NCBI RefSeq assembly: GCF_002414845.1
Contig: NZ_DIAX01000028.1
Coordinates: 36,807-100,806 of the forward strand
Reading direction: 5' to 3'
DNA: 64,000 bases
Origin: Gordonia sp. UBA5067
GTDB taxonomy: Bacteria; Actinomycetota; Actinomycetes; Mycobacteriales; Mycobacteriaceae
How positions within the stretch are numbered: position 1 is the stretch's first letter; each line of letters starts with the position of its first letter. A program made the position numbers and the translations under genes. The notes under the pieces are model-generated. The model was not told the DNA's origin. It made no database searches and was given only the letters and a program-made list of their open reading frames with translations. Positions 21,049-31,031 of the stretch are shown piece by piece.

Positions 21049-21624
21049 GTGAAACTACCGAAGGTTTTCGCCGGTGTGATGGTCGCCGGAGTGGCGCTGT
21101 CGGTTGCCGCTTGCGGCGGCAACAGTGATGACGGCTTGCCTCCGCTTTCCCCGGTGAGCACAACAACCCAGGCCTCGGCTGCAGCGTCGAGCGGCGGCAA
21201 GTACGACCTGACCGGGGTCACCAACCCCAAAGTCCGCCCGACGGTGAAGACGCTCAACAAGATGCTGGACCTCGCCCTGGACCCCAACGTCCCCAACTCC
21301 GAGAAGACCAACCTGGTTGAGGGTTCGGAGAAGGATCCCGACGTGTTCAACAAGCTCGTCCAGGCCCGTAAGGACAATCCCGACGCGACGTACAAGATCT
21401 TCCCGCCGGTCATCCCGGCCGGGCCGAAGCGGGCCACCGTCAAGGTTCAGGTGAAGATCGGCGAGAACCCGCCGGCCAAGGCCGAAGCGGGCATCGTCTT
21501 CGTCGACGGCCGGTGGAAGTTGTCGAGGGACACCGTCTGCCCGTTGCTGAGCGGCAACAACGTCAAGACCGCGATGTGCCCGGCGCCGGCCGCTTCACAT
21601 CCGGGGACCACGCCCACCGGATAG
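21049..21624 (+). CDS. Lipoprotein with MTB12-like domain
   Basis: The 191-residue product has a lipoprotein signal peptide with cleavage expected before Cys22 (SVAAC), then a Ser/Thr/Ala-rich linker and a domain resembling the low-molecular-weight antigen MTB12 of M. tuberculosis (TNPKVRPTVKTLNKMLDLALDPNVPNSEKTNLVEG in outline). It would be anchored on the outer face of the plasma membrane. The function of this family is not known. The GTG at 21049 follows AAGGATGGA. It is convergent with a second lipoprotein gene, sharing a terminator. Confidence 0.8.
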   Translation: MKLPKVFAGVMVAGVALSVAACGGNSDDGLPPLSPVSTTTQASAAASSGGKYDLTGVTNPKVRPTVKTLNKMLDLALDPNVPNSEKTNLVEGSEKDPDVFNKLVQARKDNPDATYKIFPPVIPAGPKRATVKVQVKIGENPPAKAEAGIVFVDGRWKLSRDTVCPLLSGNNVKTAMCPAPAASHPGTTPTG

Positions 21625-21660
21625 GTACCCGGCACTCCGGCGGGCCACCTCCCGTCAGCG

Positions 21661-21698
21661 ACCCGCTATCGGCTCCACTGGAGTTGATAGCGGGTTTG
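21661..21698 (+). terminator. Bidirectional hairpin terminator between two lipoprotein genes
   Basis: ACCCGCTATC at 21661-21670 and GATAGCGGGT at 21686-21695 form a perfect ten-base stem with a 15-base loop that itself contains CTCC/GGAG pairing. A short T-run follows on the plus strand. It ends the 21049-21624 gene, and the right arm falls inside the last codons of the minus-strand lipoprotein, whose stop is at 21666. Confidence 0.7.
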
Positions 21699-22622
21699 CT
21701 GCACAAGGGGCCGCGTGGCGTCGTCGCCCACGAGTTCGCGCGCCCCGTGGACATCGATCGACCCGCCGATGGGCAGTGCGCGCCGAAGATCGAAGCGGGC
21801 CGTGCCATGCCCGAGCGCCGTATAGCGGGCGATGCGCAGCGTCTTACCGGTGCCCGGCACGGTGTACTCCGCCCCGGTGGGCGTCTCGTCGACGGAGATA
21901 TCGAGGTCGATGAGGTCGCCGGCCCGCCTGCGCAGCGTCGCCGTGACGGTCTGGTGCAGGGTTGTCGCGCCGAGCAGCGTGCGGGTGATGCGCCAGCTCG
22001 CCCCGGTGCCGACGGGCTCGCTGGGCAGCGCGACAATATTCTGTAGCGCCGTCGCCACGGTGTTCTCCACGATGGCCCGCGCGGTCGTCGGGGCGCCGTC
22101 CCGGGGCCAGAGCCGCAGTGAGACCGGCGCACCCGAATCGCCCAGCGTCAATCCGCCGCGCGAGCCGTTGTCCTTGGCCAGGTCGGCCGACAGTCGGGGG
22201 TCGGTGGCCGACAGCGCGTCGAAGCGCAGCGCGACGTCGGTGTCATCGGTGCAGTTGCGGCGCTCGGTGATTTCGGCGGTGACCGATTGGTCCTCCCGCG
22301 AGATCGAGTCATCCCCGCCCGTGTCGGCCAGCCGGGTCAGCACCGTCGTCGTCGACGTGATGCGTGCCCGGTGTGCAGCCGTTCGGTCCGGTGCGGCGCG
22401 CAGTGCCTGATGCGGCGCCGTCCCGCTCGAGATCAACTCGACGGCCGGGGGGGCCAGCGGAATGGGTCGTGCCGAGGCGTCCGTCGTCGCGGCCGTGGCG
22501 CAGGGGCCGTCATCGGCCGCCTTGTCGGCGCCGCCGCAGGCGACGAGTGCGCCAACGAGCACGCCGGTGAGGGGGAGAAGTGCGGCGCGGCACAGCGCAG
22601 CCGTCGCGGACGGGGTCAGCAC
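21666..22622 (-). CDS. Putative lipoprotein of unknown function
   Basis: I do not recognise this family with certainty. The 318-residue product starts with a signal peptide ending in a lipobox (ALVAC, Cys29). The remainder looks like a secreted beta-rich domain, with repeated patterns such as [27 protein letters not shown] and [14 protein letters not shown]. The region resembles secreted lipoproteins of other actinobacteria that carry repeated beta modules. The GTG complementary to 22620-22622 lies six bases after a TACGCT box. lspA, the lipoprotein signal peptidase gene, is divergent. Confidence 0.72.
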   Translation of the reverse strand: MLTPSATAALCRAALLPLTGVLVGALVACGGADKAADDGPCATAATTDASARPIPLAPPAVELISSGTAPHQALRAAPDRTAAHRARITSTTTVLTRLADTGGDDSISREDQSVTAEITERRNCTDDTDVALRFDALSATDPRLSADLAKDNGSRGGLTLGDSGAPVSLRLWPRDGAPTTARAIVENTVATALQNIVALPSEPVGTGASWRITRTLLGATTLHQTVTATLRRRAGDLIDLDISVDETPTGAEYTVPGTGKTLRIARYTALGHGTARFDLRRALPIGGSIDVHGARELVGDDATRPLVQQTRYQLQWSR

Positions 22623-22628
22623 GGGGCC

Positions 22629-22663
22629 AGCGTAGCGGCTGCCCGGCCGGGCACCAGTACCCT
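22629..22663. promoter_or_regulatory. Interlocked divergent leaderless promoters (lipoprotein gene / lspA)
   Basis: On the minus strand TACGCT (22634-22629) lies six bases before the lipoprotein GTG. On the plus strand TACCCT (22658-22663) lies seven bases before the lspA GTG at 22671. Only 48 bases separate the two start codons, so the -35 region of each promoter would overlap the other promoter. Neither gene has a Shine-Dalgarno sequence. Confidence 0.55.
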
Positions 22664-22670
22664 GGTCAAC

Positions 22671-23225
22671 GTGCAGAAGCGATATGCGACGACCATGACT
22701 GTGCTCGGGGTCGCACTCACGGTGTGGGTCCTTGACGTTCTCACCAAGAACTGGGCGGTGGCCGCTCTGGAAGGCCGTGACCCGCTGTATCTGATCGGTG
22801 ACTGGGCGCGGTTGCTCGTCCTGCGGAATAGTGGAGCGGCATTCTCCATGGCCACCGGGTACACGTGGGTGCTCACCCTGATCGCCACCGGCGTGGTGAT
22901 CGCCATCATTCGATTGTCGTCGCGGCTGCGCTCGGGGTGGTGGACCCTGGGATTGGGTCTGGTGCTGGGCGGCGCCCTGGGCAATCTCACCGACCGGGTC
23001 TTCCGGTCGCCGGGCGCACTGCGCGGCCACGTCGTGGACTTCATCGCCGTCGGGTGGTGGCCCGTCTTCAACGTCGCCGACTCGGCGGTGGTGTGCGGGG
23101 CGGTCCTGCTGGTCGTCCTGACCGTTCTGGGCTTCGACTATGACGGCGGCCGCAGCGGCTGGGCAGCCCGCCATGAACCCGCGGCCCCATCCGCGGACAG
23201 TGCGGCCGGTGACGCGCATGCGTGA
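22671..23225 (+). CDS. lspA: Lipoprotein signal peptidase (signal peptidase II)
   Basis: Aspartyl membrane protease that removes the signal peptide from prolipoproteins after lipid attachment. The 184-residue product has four membrane segments and both catalytic motifs: GNLTDR (first Asp) and FNVADS (second Asp), with NSGAAFS in the family position. The GTG at 22671 is supported by TACCCT seven bases upstream; a start at ATG 22695 would remove the first eight residues. The 3' end overlaps the pseudouridine synthase by eight bases. Confidence 0.94.
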   Translation: MQKRYATTMTVLGVALTVWVLDVLTKNWAVAALEGRDPLYLIGDWARLLVLRNSGAAFSMATGYTWVLTLIATGVVIAIIRLSSRLRSGWWTLGLGLVLGGALGNLTDRVFRSPGALRGHVVDFIAVGWWPVFNVADSAVVCGAVLLVVLTVLGFDYDGGRSGWAARHEPAAPSADSAAGDAHA

Positions 23226-24144
23226 GTCGCGGACCCTGCCGGTGCCCGACGGCGTTGCGCAGATGCGGGTCGACGCCGGGGTGGCGCGGATCCTGGGGAT
23301 TTCGCGGACGGTGGCCGCCGAACTTGCCGCGGCCGGCGACATCACGGTCGACGGTGCACCGGTTGCCAAGTCCGACAAACTCCCGGTCGGGGCACTACTC
23401 GACGTCCTGCTGCCCGAACCGCCGCGGCCACTGCGGGTTGAGCCGACGCCGGTGGCGGACTTGACCGTCGTCTTTCACGACTCGGACATCATCGTCGTCG
23501 ACAAGCCGGTCGGGGTCGCCGCACATCCGTCGCAGGGGTGGACCGGTCCGACGGTGGTGGGAGCACTGGCTGCGGCCGGGTACCGGATCTCCACCTCGGG
23601 CGCCCAGGAACGACAGGGCGTCGTGCAGCGCCTCGACGTGGGCACCTCCGGGCTGATGGTCGTCGCGGCCTCCGAGCAGGCGTACACCCTGCTCAAGCGG
23701 GCGTTCAAGAACCGTGAGGTGCAAAAGCGCTACCACGCACTGGTTCAGGGCCACGTCGATCCGCCCGCGGGTACGATCGACGCGCCGATCGGGCGGCACC
23801 CCGGAAGTGACTGGCGTTTCGCGGTGACAGCGAGTGGGAAGCCGTCGATCACCCACTACGACACGCTCGAGATGTTCGCCGCCGCCTCCTTGCTCGACGT
23901 GGCACTGGAAACCGGGCGCACCCATCAGATCCGGGTACACTTCTCGGCGCTGCACCACCCGTGCTGTGGTGACCCCACCTACGGGGGTGATCCGGTGCTC
24001 GCCGCTCGGCTCGGCTTGGACCGACAGTGGCTGCATGCGCGGGAACTGGCGTTCGCGCACCCCGCAGACGGGCGCGAGGTCCGTTTCACCAGCGCGTATC
24101 CCGATGATTTGCAGCACGCGCTCGACGTCTTGCGGGACGACTGA
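23218..24144 (+). CDS. rluD: RluA/RluD-family rRNA pseudouridine synthase
   Basis: Isomerises uridines, probably in 23S rRNA. The 308-residue product has an N-terminal S4-like RNA-binding domain ([31 protein letters not shown] in outline) and the catalytic domain with [13 protein letters not shown] (catalytic Asp in RLDxGTSG), [10 protein letters not shown] and GRTHQIRVH. In Mycobacteriales it follows lspA. The ATG at 23218 is chosen for its overlap with lspA; a GTG at 23209 is also possible. The exact target uridine cannot be told from the sequence. Confidence 0.93.
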   Translation: MRESRTLPVPDGVAQMRVDAGVARILGISRTVAAELAAAGDITVDGAPVAKSDKLPVGALLDVLLPEPPRPLRVEPTPVADLTVVFHDSDIIVVDKPVGVAAHPSQGWTGPTVVGALAAAGYRISTSGAQERQGVVQRLDVGTSGLMVVAASEQAYTLLKRAFKNREVQKRYHALVQGHVDPPAGTIDAPIGRHPGSDWRFAVTASGKPSITHYDTLEMFAAASLLDVALETGRTHQIRVHFSALHHPCCGDPTYGGDPVLAARLGLDRQWLHARELAFAHPADGREVRFTSAYPDDLQHALDVLRDD

Positions 24145-24206
24145 GTCCCGGGTGCCTCATCCGTCACGACGTGGCGTGGCGCTCGGTTTGTGTCGGACCG
24201 GAGTCC

Positions 24207-24212
24207 TAGAGT
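24207..24212 (+). promoter_or_regulatory. Leaderless -10 box for dnaE
   Basis: TAGAGT at 24207-24212 lies seven bases before the GTG at 24220. This favours a leaderless transcript with the start at 24220, which also gives the N-terminus known from mycobacterial DnaE1. No clear -35 was found. Confidence 0.45.
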
Positions 24213-24219
24213 GGACGCC

Positions 24220-27200
24220 GTGACCGACTCCGGATCTTTCGTCCACCTGCACAACCACACCGAATACTCGATGCTCGACGGTGCGGCGAAGGTCGGTCCG
24301 CTGTTCGCCGAGGCCAAGCGGCTGGGGATGACCGCCATCGGCATGACCGACCACGGCAACATGTTCGGGGCCAGCGAGTTCTACAACGTCGCGGTGCGCA
24401 ACGAGATCAAACCGATCATCGGCATCGAGGCCTATATCGCCCCGGAATCGCGGTTTTCCACCAAACGCGTGCAGTGGGGGACGCGCGACCAACGGTCCGA
24501 TGACATCTCCGGCAGCGGTTCCTACACGCACATGACGATGGTCGCATCGAATGCGACCGGTCTGCGCAACCTGTTCAAACTGTCGTCCCTGGCATCGATC
24601 GAGGGACAGCTGGGTAAGTGGGCCCGGATGGACGCCGACCTCATCGCGCAGCACGCGTCGGGCATCATTGCGACCACCGGCTGTCCGTCGGGCGAGGTGC
24701 AGACCCGGCTGCGCCTGGGCCAAGAGCGGGAGGCGCTGGAGGCTGCGGCCAAGTGGCGCGACATCTTCGGTCCCGACAACTTCTATCTCGAATTGATGGA
24801 GCACGGCATCGAGATCGAGAGCCGGGTGCGCGATGGCCTTCTCGAGGTCGGTCGCAAGCTGGGCATCAAACCGCTGGCGACCAACGACTGCCACTACGTC
24901 ACCCAGTCCGACGCCGGGGCCCACGAGGCGCTGTTGTGCGTGCAGACCGGCAAGTCCCTCTCCGATCCGACGCGGTTCAAGTTCGACGGCGACGGTTACT
25001 ACCTGAAGTCGGCGGCAGAAATGCGCGCCCTGTGGGATGCACAGGTACCCGGGGCATGCGACTCGACGCTGGAGATCGCTGAACGGGTGGAGTCCTACGC
25101 GGAGGTGTTCACCCACCGTGATCGGATGCCGGTGTTCCCGGTACCGGCGGGCGACAGTGAGGCGACGTTTCTACGCAAGGAGGTGCTGAGCGGCCTCGCG
25201 CAGCGCCGGTTCCCCGGTACCGAGGTCCCGCAGGAGTATCTCGAACGCGCCAACCGTGAACTCGACATCATCATCCAGATGGGCTTCCCGGCCTACTTCC
25301 TCGTCGTCGGCGATCTCATCGCCCACGCCCACGAGGTCGGTATCCGCGTGGGCCCGGGCCGCGGCTCGGCCGCCGGGTCGATCGTTGCGTGGGCGCTGGG
25401 GATCACCAACATCGATCCGTTGCCCTACGGGCTGTTGTTCGAGCGGTTCCTCAACCCCGAGCGCGTGTCCATGCCAGACATCGACATCGACTTCGACGAT
25501 CGCCGCCGCGGTGAGATGGTGCGGTACGCCACCGAGAAGTGGGGCGAGGACAAAGTTGCCCAGGTCATCACCTTCGGCACCATTAAAACCAAAGCGGCAC
25601 TGAAGGATTCGGCGCGCGTCCAGTTCGGCCAACCGGGGTTCGCGATCGCCGACCGGATCACCAAGGCGTTGCCGCCGCCGATCATGGCCAAGGACATCTC
25701 CGTATCGGGGATCACCGACCCCGACAACGAGCGGTACGGCGAGGCCGCCGAGGTGCGCGCGCTCATCGAGACCGACCCCGATGTCAAAAAGATTTACGGC
25801 ACCGCCTTGGGCTTGGAGGGCCTGATCCGTAACGCCGGTGTGCACGCGTGTGCGGTCATCATGTCCAAGGACCCGCTGACCGACGCGATCCCGGTCTGGA
25901 AGCGGGCGCAGGACGGCGCCATCATCACCGGTTGGGACTATCCGTCATGTGAAGCCATCGGCCTGCTGAAAATGGACTTTCTCGGCCTGCGCAATCTGAC
26001 GGTCATCAACGACGCCCTGGAGAACATCACGCTCAACCGGGGCATCGAACTCGACATGGACAAGCTGCCACTCGACGATCCGGCGACCTTCGATCTGCTG
26101 TCGCGCGGGCAGACACTCGGCGTGTTCCAGCTCGACGGCGGCCCGATGCGCGACTTGCTGCGCCGACTGCGCCCAACCGTGTTCGAGGACATCATCGCGG
26201 TCGGTGCGCTGTACCGGCCCGGTCCGATGGGCATGAACGCCCACAACGACTACGCAGACCGAAAGAACAACCGACAAGACGTCAAACCGATCCATCCTGA
26301 ACTCGAGGAACCGTTGCGCGAGATCCTCGCGGAGACATTCGGCTTGATCGTCTACCAGGAACAGATCATGCAGATCGCGCAGAAGGTGGCGGGGTACTCG
26401 ATGGGCCAGGCCGACAACCTGCGCCGCGCGATGGGCAAGAAGAAGAAGGAAGTGCTCGACGAGGCGTACGACGGCTTCGCCGAGGGAATGTCGGGCAACG
26501 GCTTTTCCAAAGCGGCGATCAAGGCACTGTGGGACACCGTCCTCCCGTTCGCGGGCTACGCCTTCAACAAGTCGCACGCCGCGGCGTACGGACTCGTCTC
26601 GTACTGGACGGCCTATCTGAAGGCGAACTATCCAGCCGAATACATGGCCGGGCTGCTGACCTCGGTGGGTGACGACAAAGACAAGTCGGCCATCTACCTC
26701 GCCGACTGCCGCAAAATGGGGATCACCGTCCTGCCGCCCGACGTCAACGAGTCGCAGCCGAACTTCGCCGCAGTCGGCACCGATATCCGTTTCGGGTTGG
26801 CGGCGATTCGCAACGTGGGCGCGGGCGTCGTCGACTCGGTCATCGCCTCGCGCGCCAACAAGGGGAGGTTCGCCAGCTTCTCGGACTACCTGGCGAAGAT
26901 CGACGTGGGCGCGTGCAACAAGAAGGTCACCGAGTCGCTGGTCAAAGCTGGCGCGTTTGATTCGCTCGACCATCCGCGCAAGGGCTTGTTCCTGGTCCAC
27001 GCCGATGCGGTCGACTCGGTGCTGGGAACCAAGAAGGCCGAGGCGATGGGGCAGTTCGACCTGTTCGGCGATATGGGCGGCGGCGAGTCGGCCGCCGAGG
27101 TGTTCGCGGTCAAGGTGCCCGAGGAGGAGTGGGAGACCAAGCACAAGCTCGCCCTGGAGCGGGAGATGCTCGGGCTGTACGTGTCGGGGCACCCGCTGGC

Positions 27201-27768
27201 CGGCGTCGAACACGCCATCGCGGCCCAGACCGACACGTCGATCTCCAGCTTGCTGGAGGGAGAGGTCGCCGACGGCGCCCAGATCACCATCGGCGGCATC
27301 ATCTCGAGCGTCAACCGCAGGGTGAACAAAAAGGGCGAGTCGTGGGCGGCGGTGACGATCGAGGACCTCGTCGGCGGCGTGGAAGTCTACTTCTTTCCGC
27401 GGGCCTACTCGGCGTTCGGCATGGACATCGGGCAGGACAACATCGTCCTGGTGCGCGCCCAGGTCCGCCAGCGCGACGACGGGTTGATGATCGCCGCCAA
27501 CGATCTGGCCGTGCCCGACCTCAAAGCCGCCGGGGCCGCCAAGCCGGTTGCGCTCACCATCAGCGCGCGGCTGTGCACACCCGATCGGGTCACCGACCTC
27601 AAACAGGTCCTCAGTCGCCATCCCGGGCCGGCCGATGTGCACGTCACCCTGGTCAGCGAGCAGCGCTCGACGCTGTTGCAGCTCAACGAGTCGTTGCGGG
27701 TCACCCCGTCGTCGGCGCTAATGGGGGATCTGAAGGCACTCCTGGGTCCTTCGTGCCTGGGAGCGTGA
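24220..27768 (+). CDS. dnaE: Replicative DNA polymerase III alpha subunit DnaE1
   Basis: Main chromosomal replicase. The 1182-residue product carries an N-terminal PHP domain with intact metal ligands ([24 protein letters not shown]), which acts as the proofreading exonuclease in mycobacteria. The palm motif [12 protein letters not shown] has the catalytic Asp residues. Further on are [11 protein letters not shown], a helix-hairpin-helix, a clamp-binding QFDLF at 945-949 and an OB-fold ([26 protein letters not shown]). Start candidates are GTG 24190, 24211 and 24220; the last fits both the promoter and the family length (M. tuberculosis DnaE1 is of the same size). Confidence 0.97.
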   Translation: MTDSGSFVHLHNHTEYSMLDGAAKVGPLFAEAKRLGMTAIGMTDHGNMFGASEFYNVAVRNEIKPIIGIEAYIAPESRFSTKRVQWGTRDQRSDDISGSGSYTHMTMVASNATGLRNLFKLSSLASIEGQLGKWARMDADLIAQHASGIIATTGCPSGEVQTRLRLGQEREALEAAAKWRDIFGPDNFYLELMEHGIEIESRVRDGLLEVGRKLGIKPLATNDCHYVTQSDAGAHEALLCVQTGKSLSDPTRFKFDGDGYYLKSAAEMRALWDAQVPGACDSTLEIAERVESYAEVFTHRDRMPVFPVPAGDSEATFLRKEVLSGLAQRRFPGTEVPQEYLERANRELDIIIQMGFPAYFLVVGDLIAHAHEVGIRVGPGRGSAAGSIVAWALGITNIDPLPYGLLFERFLNPERVSMPDIDIDFDDRRRGEMVRYATEKWGEDKVAQVITFGTIKTKAALKDSARVQFGQPGFAIADRITKALPPPIMAKDISVSGITDPDNERYGEAAEVRALIETDPDVKKIYGTALGLEGLIRNAGVHACAVIMSKDPLTDAIPVWKRAQDGAIITGWDYPSCEAIGLLKMDFLGLRNLTVINDALENITLNRGIELDMDKLPLDDPATFDLLSRGQTLGVFQLDGGPMRDLLRRLRPTVFEDIIAVGALYRPGPMGMNAHNDYADRKNNRQDVKPIHPELEEPLREILAETFGLIVYQEQIMQIAQKVAGYSMGQADNLRRAMGKKKKEVLDEAYDGFAEGMSGNGFSKAAIKALWDTVLPFAGYAFNKSHAAAYGLVSYWTAYLKANYPAEYMAGLLTSVGDDKDKSAIYLADCRKMGITVLPPDVNESQPNFAAVGTDIRFGLAAIRNVGAGVVDSVIASRANKGRFASFSDYLAKIDVGACNKKVTESLVKAGAFDSLDHPRKGLFLVHADAVDSVLGTKKAEAMGQFDLFGDMGGGESAAEVFAVKVPEEEWETKHKLALEREMLGLYVSGHPLAGVEHAIAAQTDTSISSLLEGEVADGAQITIGGIISSVNRRVNKKGESWAAVTIEDLVGGVEVYFFPRAYSAFGMDIGQDNIVLVRAQVRQRDDGLMIAANDLAVPDLKAAGAAKPVALTISARLCTPDRVTDLKQVLSRHPGPADVHVTLVSEQRSTLLQLNESLRVTPSSALMGDLKALLGPSCLGA

Positions 27769-27781
27769 GACGATTGGTGTC

Positions 27782-29197
27782 GTGACCGACGCCCCCGCCA
27801 GAGAATCCACCGGTCGGCAACCCGTGGCCCAGGACCATCCGGCGCTGCCGACGGTCGGCGACATCGCTGCGGCCGCCGAGCGGATCGCCGGCGCTGCGAT
27901 AGTTTCGCCGCTGGAGTACAGTCCGCGACTGTCGGATCGCTACGGGGTGCAGGTATACCTCAAGCGCGAGGACCTGCAATCGGTGCGCTCGTACAAGATT
28001 CGTGGCGCCTACAACGTCATGGGACAGCTGACCAGCGCCGATCTCGCGCGTGGGGTGGTCGCGGCCAGTGCGGGCAACCATGCGCAGGGAGTCGCGTTCG
28101 CCTGCGCCACGCTGGGCGTGCCCGGCCGCATCTACGTTCCCACGACCACGCCCAAGCAGAAGTGTGATCGCATTGTCTGGCATGGCGGAGAGTTCGTCGA
28201 GTTGGTCAAGACCGGCGACACCTACGACGCGGCGCAGGCCGCGGCGCTGGCCGATGTGGCGACGTCGGGTGCGGCGTGGATCCACCCGTTCGACGACCCG
28301 CGCACCGCAGCCGGTCAGGGCACGATTGCGCGGGAGGTCGTCGACCAGCTGGGTGCAGCGCCGGCGATGATGGTCGTCCCGGTGGGGGGCGGCGGCTGCT
28401 TGACCGGGGTCATGACGTATCTGCGGGCCGCCGATCCGACTACTCGCATCGTGGCTGCCGAACCGGCCGGAGCGCCCTCGCTGGCCGCTGCTCTGGTGGC
28501 GGGTGAGCCGGTCACGCTCGCTGAGATCGATTCCTTCGTCGACGGCGCCGCGGTGCGCCGGGTCGGTGCGCTCGCCCATGCGGCGGTGTCGGCGGTGAGC
28601 CCCTCGGTGGTCGACGATCCCGATCTCGACCCCTATCGGGGCGCGGCCGCGCCCGGCATCCGGCTCGTTGAACCCGGCGCCCCCCTCGCGACGGGGGAGG
28701 TCCGGGTGACCCGGGTCAACGAGGGGGCGATCTGTTCGACGATGCTGGAGCTCTACCAGAATGAGGGTCTCATCGCCGAGCCGGCCGGTGCCCTGGCGGC
28801 TGCCGCGCTGGACGGACTCGATCTTGCCGGGTCCGGGTTGACCACATCGTCGACGGTCGTCGTGCTCGTTTCCGGCGGCAACAACGATGTCTCCCGTTAC
28901 GGGGAGATCATCGAGCGCTCCCTGGTGCACCGGGGGCTCAAGCACTACTTCCTCGTCAACTTCCCCCAGGAGCCGGGTGCGCTGCGCCGATTCCTCGACC
29001 AAGTCCTCGGACCCGATGACGACATCACACTGTTCGAGTACGTCAAGCGGAACAATCGGGAGACGGGGGCGGCGCTGGTCGGCGTCGAGCTGGGTTCGCC
29101 CGACGGGCTGGCGCCTCTGGTGGCGCGGATGGACCAGTCCCGGTTGTTGTGCCAGTGGCTCGATCCGGGCTCGCCCGAGTACCGCTTTCTGACCTGA
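27782..29197 (+). CDS. ilvA: Threonine dehydratase (deaminase) IlvA
   Basis: PLP enzyme that converts threonine to 2-oxobutanoate, the first committed step of isoleucine synthesis. The 471-residue product has the PLP lysine in SYKIRGAYN (Lys72), the phosphate-binding VSGGNND motif, VPVGGGGCLTGV, and a C-terminal ACT-like regulatory domain from about residue 380 (HYFLVNFPQEPGALRRF). It follows dnaE by 12 bases, probably in the same transcript. The mce operon begins 78 bases after it. Confidence 0.95.
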   Translation: MTDAPARESTGRQPVAQDHPALPTVGDIAAAAERIAGAAIVSPLEYSPRLSDRYGVQVYLKREDLQSVRSYKIRGAYNVMGQLTSADLARGVVAASAGNHAQGVAFACATLGVPGRIYVPTTTPKQKCDRIVWHGGEFVELVKTGDTYDAAQAAALADVATSGAAWIHPFDDPRTAAGQGTIAREVVDQLGAAPAMMVVPVGGGGCLTGVMTYLRAADPTTRIVAAEPAGAPSLAAALVAGEPVTLAEIDSFVDGAAVRRVGALAHAAVSAVSPSVVDDPDLDPYRGAAAPGIRLVEPGAPLATGEVRVTRVNEGAICSTMLELYQNEGLIAEPAGALAAAALDGLDLAGSGLTTSSTVVVLVSGGNNDVSRYGEIIERSLVHRGLKHYFLVNFPQEPGALRRFLDQVLGPDDDITLFEYVKRNNRETGAALVGVELGSPDGLAPLVARMDQSRLLCQWLDPGSPEYRFLT

Positions 29198-29246
29198 CAC
29201 GGGCGGGTCATGTGACCCAAATCGCAATGGGGGGCACGGTGCACGG

Positions 29247-29252
29247 TATATT
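29247..29252 (+). promoter_or_regulatory. Putative -10 box of the yrbE-mce operon
   Basis: TATATT at 29247-29252 lies in the 78-base gap between ilvA and the first yrbE gene, in an AT-rich patch. Just before it is the direct repeat GCACGGT GCACGGT (29234-29247). No recognisable -35 box lies 16-18 bases upstream. GGGGAG at 29264-29269 is the ribosome-binding site. Confidence 0.4.
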
Positions 29253-29275
29253 ACTCACGCACCGGGGAGTCAGGT

Positions 29276-30160
29276 GTGAAACAGAGGACTAGTGAAGGCA
29301 GGGGAGTGGTCACAAATAGTCCGGATACGCAAACGTCGGTGAAGCCTGTGCGGGTTTCAGCGGCGCGAAAGTGGTGGGACGGGCACATCGTCGCCTCCTT
29401 CGACACTTTCGGGCGTCAGCTCGGCATGTTCGTGGAAGTGTTCCGCACACTGTTCACCGATATCGTCAAGCGTCAGTTCCCATTCGGCGAATTCATTCGG
29501 CAGTGTGCCTTCATGACCAGCACCTCGGTGTTCCCGACCCTGCTGGTCGCCATCCCGATCGGTGTCATCGTCTCCATCCAGGTTTCCAACATCGCCGGGC
29601 AGATCGGCGCGAACGCCTTCGCCGGCGCTGCGACCGGCCTCGGTGTGATCCGCCAGGGCGCGCCGCTGGTGACCGCGCTGATCATGGCGGGCGCGATCGG
29701 CTCGGCCATCGCTGCCGACCTCGGTTCGCGGACCATCCGCGACGAGATCGACGCGATGAAGGTCATGGGCGTCAACCCGGTGCAGCGGCTGATCTCGCCG
29801 CGCCTGCTCGCGACGATGCTCGTCAGCTTCCTGCTCTGCGGCTTCGTCTGCTTCGTCGGCTTCATCACCGGCTATGTCTTCAACGTCTACATGCAGGGCG
29901 GCACGCCGGGTTCCTACACCGGCACCTTCGCGGCGTTCGCCTCTCCATCGGACTTGTGGTTCGCGATGATCAAAGCGGTGATCTTCGGGGCGATCGTGGC
30001 GATCGTGGCCTGTGATCGCGGCCTGACCACCCGGGGTGGCCCGGCCGGCGTCGCCGATTCGGTCAATGCCGCCGTCGTCAACTCGGTCATCCTGCTGTTC
30101 ACGGTCAACGTGGTGCTGACCCAGGTCTTTGCGCTGGTCATCCCGGCAAAGGTGGTGTGA
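29276..30160 (+). CDS. yrbEA: YrbE-type Mce permease, first subunit (MlaE family)
   Basis: Integral membrane subunit of an Mce ABC-like lipid transporter. The 294-residue product has about six membrane segments in its MlaE/permease domain, with the conserved cytoplasmic motif DEIDAMKVMGVNP that would bind the ATPase (MceG/Mkl, encoded elsewhere). Start: GTG 29276 with GGGGAG six bases upstream. It is followed at one base by the second YrbE gene, in the fixed order of mce operons. Confidence 0.94.
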   Translation: MKQRTSEGRGVVTNSPDTQTSVKPVRVSAARKWWDGHIVASFDTFGRQLGMFVEVFRTLFTDIVKRQFPFGEFIRQCAFMTSTSVFPTLLVAIPIGVIVSIQVSNIAGQIGANAFAGAATGLGVIRQGAPLVTALIMAGAIGSAIAADLGSRTIRDEIDAMKVMGVNPVQRLISPRLLATMLVSFLLCGFVCFVGFITGYVFNVYMQGGTPGSYTGTFAAFASPSDLWFAMIKAVIFGAIVAIVACDRGLTTRGGPAGVADSVNAAVVNSVILLFTVNVVLTQVFALVIPAKVV

Positions 30161-30161
30161 C

Positions 30162-31028
30162 GTGACGGTTTCCCGATATACCCCGCCCGCGCTGCGCCCG
30201 GTTGAGATCGCCAAGAGCACCTACCGCGGTCCGCGCGACGCCCTCGCGCGGATGGGCCACCAACTGACCTTCCTACTCAAGTCACTGGGCGCGATACCGA
30301 TCACCTTCAAGCACTATTCCAAGGAGGTGTGGCGGCTACTCGCCGACATCGCCTGGGGCAATGGAGCCATCGTCGTCGGCGGCGGCACGGTCGGCGTCAT
30401 GATCATTCTGGGCGTCATGGGCGGGGCCACGGTCGGCATCGAGGGCTACACCGCCCTGCACCTGCTGGGCATGGACCCGGTCGTCGGCGCGATCTCGTCT
30501 TTCGCGACCACCCGGGAGATCGCGCCACTGCTCGCGGCGACGGCATTCACCGCCCAGGCGGGCTGTCGGTTCACCGCCCAGTTGGGATCGATGCGGATCA
30601 GCGAGGAGATCGACGCGCTGGAGTCGATCGCGATCCGACCGCTGCCCTACCTGGTGACGACCCGCATGATGGCCGCGGTCCTGTCGATCGTCCCACTGTA
30701 CGCCATTGCGCTGGCCGCGAACTACCTCGCCTGCCAGGTCATGTTCCAGCTCCAGAGCGGCCAGGGAGATGGCACCTACCTCTACTACTTCCAGCAATTC
30801 CTCTTGTCCTCGGACATGGTGCTGTCTTTCGTGAAGGTCGTTGTCTTCGTCCTGCTCACCACGTTCATCCAGTGCTACTACGGCTACTTCGCCAACGGTG
30901 GCCCGGAGGGCGTGGGCGTGGCCGCCGGCCACGCCATCCGGTTGGCGATCATCGTCATCGTTTTCGCGAACCTGATCATGACGCTGGTCTTCTGGGGTAC
31001 GTCGTCCGGAATCAGGATCTCGGGGTAG
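30162..31028 (+). CDS. yrbEB: YrbE-type Mce permease, second subunit
   Basis: Second MlaE-family permease, 288 residues, paired with the preceding one to form the membrane channel of the Mce importer. It shows the helix-helix coupling motif SEEIDALESIAIRPLPYL and membrane helices through to the C-terminus. The GTG at 30162 is used because it follows the previous stop by one base; a longer frame from 30129 overlaps yrbEA. A weak AAAGG lies about ten bases before the start. Confidence 0.93.
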   Translation: MTVSRYTPPALRPVEIAKSTYRGPRDALARMGHQLTFLLKSLGAIPITFKHYSKEVWRLLADIAWGNGAIVVGGGTVGVMIILGVMGGATVGIEGYTALHLLGMDPVVGAISSFATTREIAPLLAATAFTAQAGCRFTAQLGSMRISEEIDALESIAIRPLPYLVTTRMMAAVLSIVPLYAIALAANYLACQVMFQLQSGQGDGTYLYYFQQFLLSSDMVLSFVKVVVFVLLTTFIQCYYGYFANGGPEGVGVAAGHAIRLAIIVIVFANLIMTLVFWGTSSGIRISG

Positions 31029-31031
31029 GCC

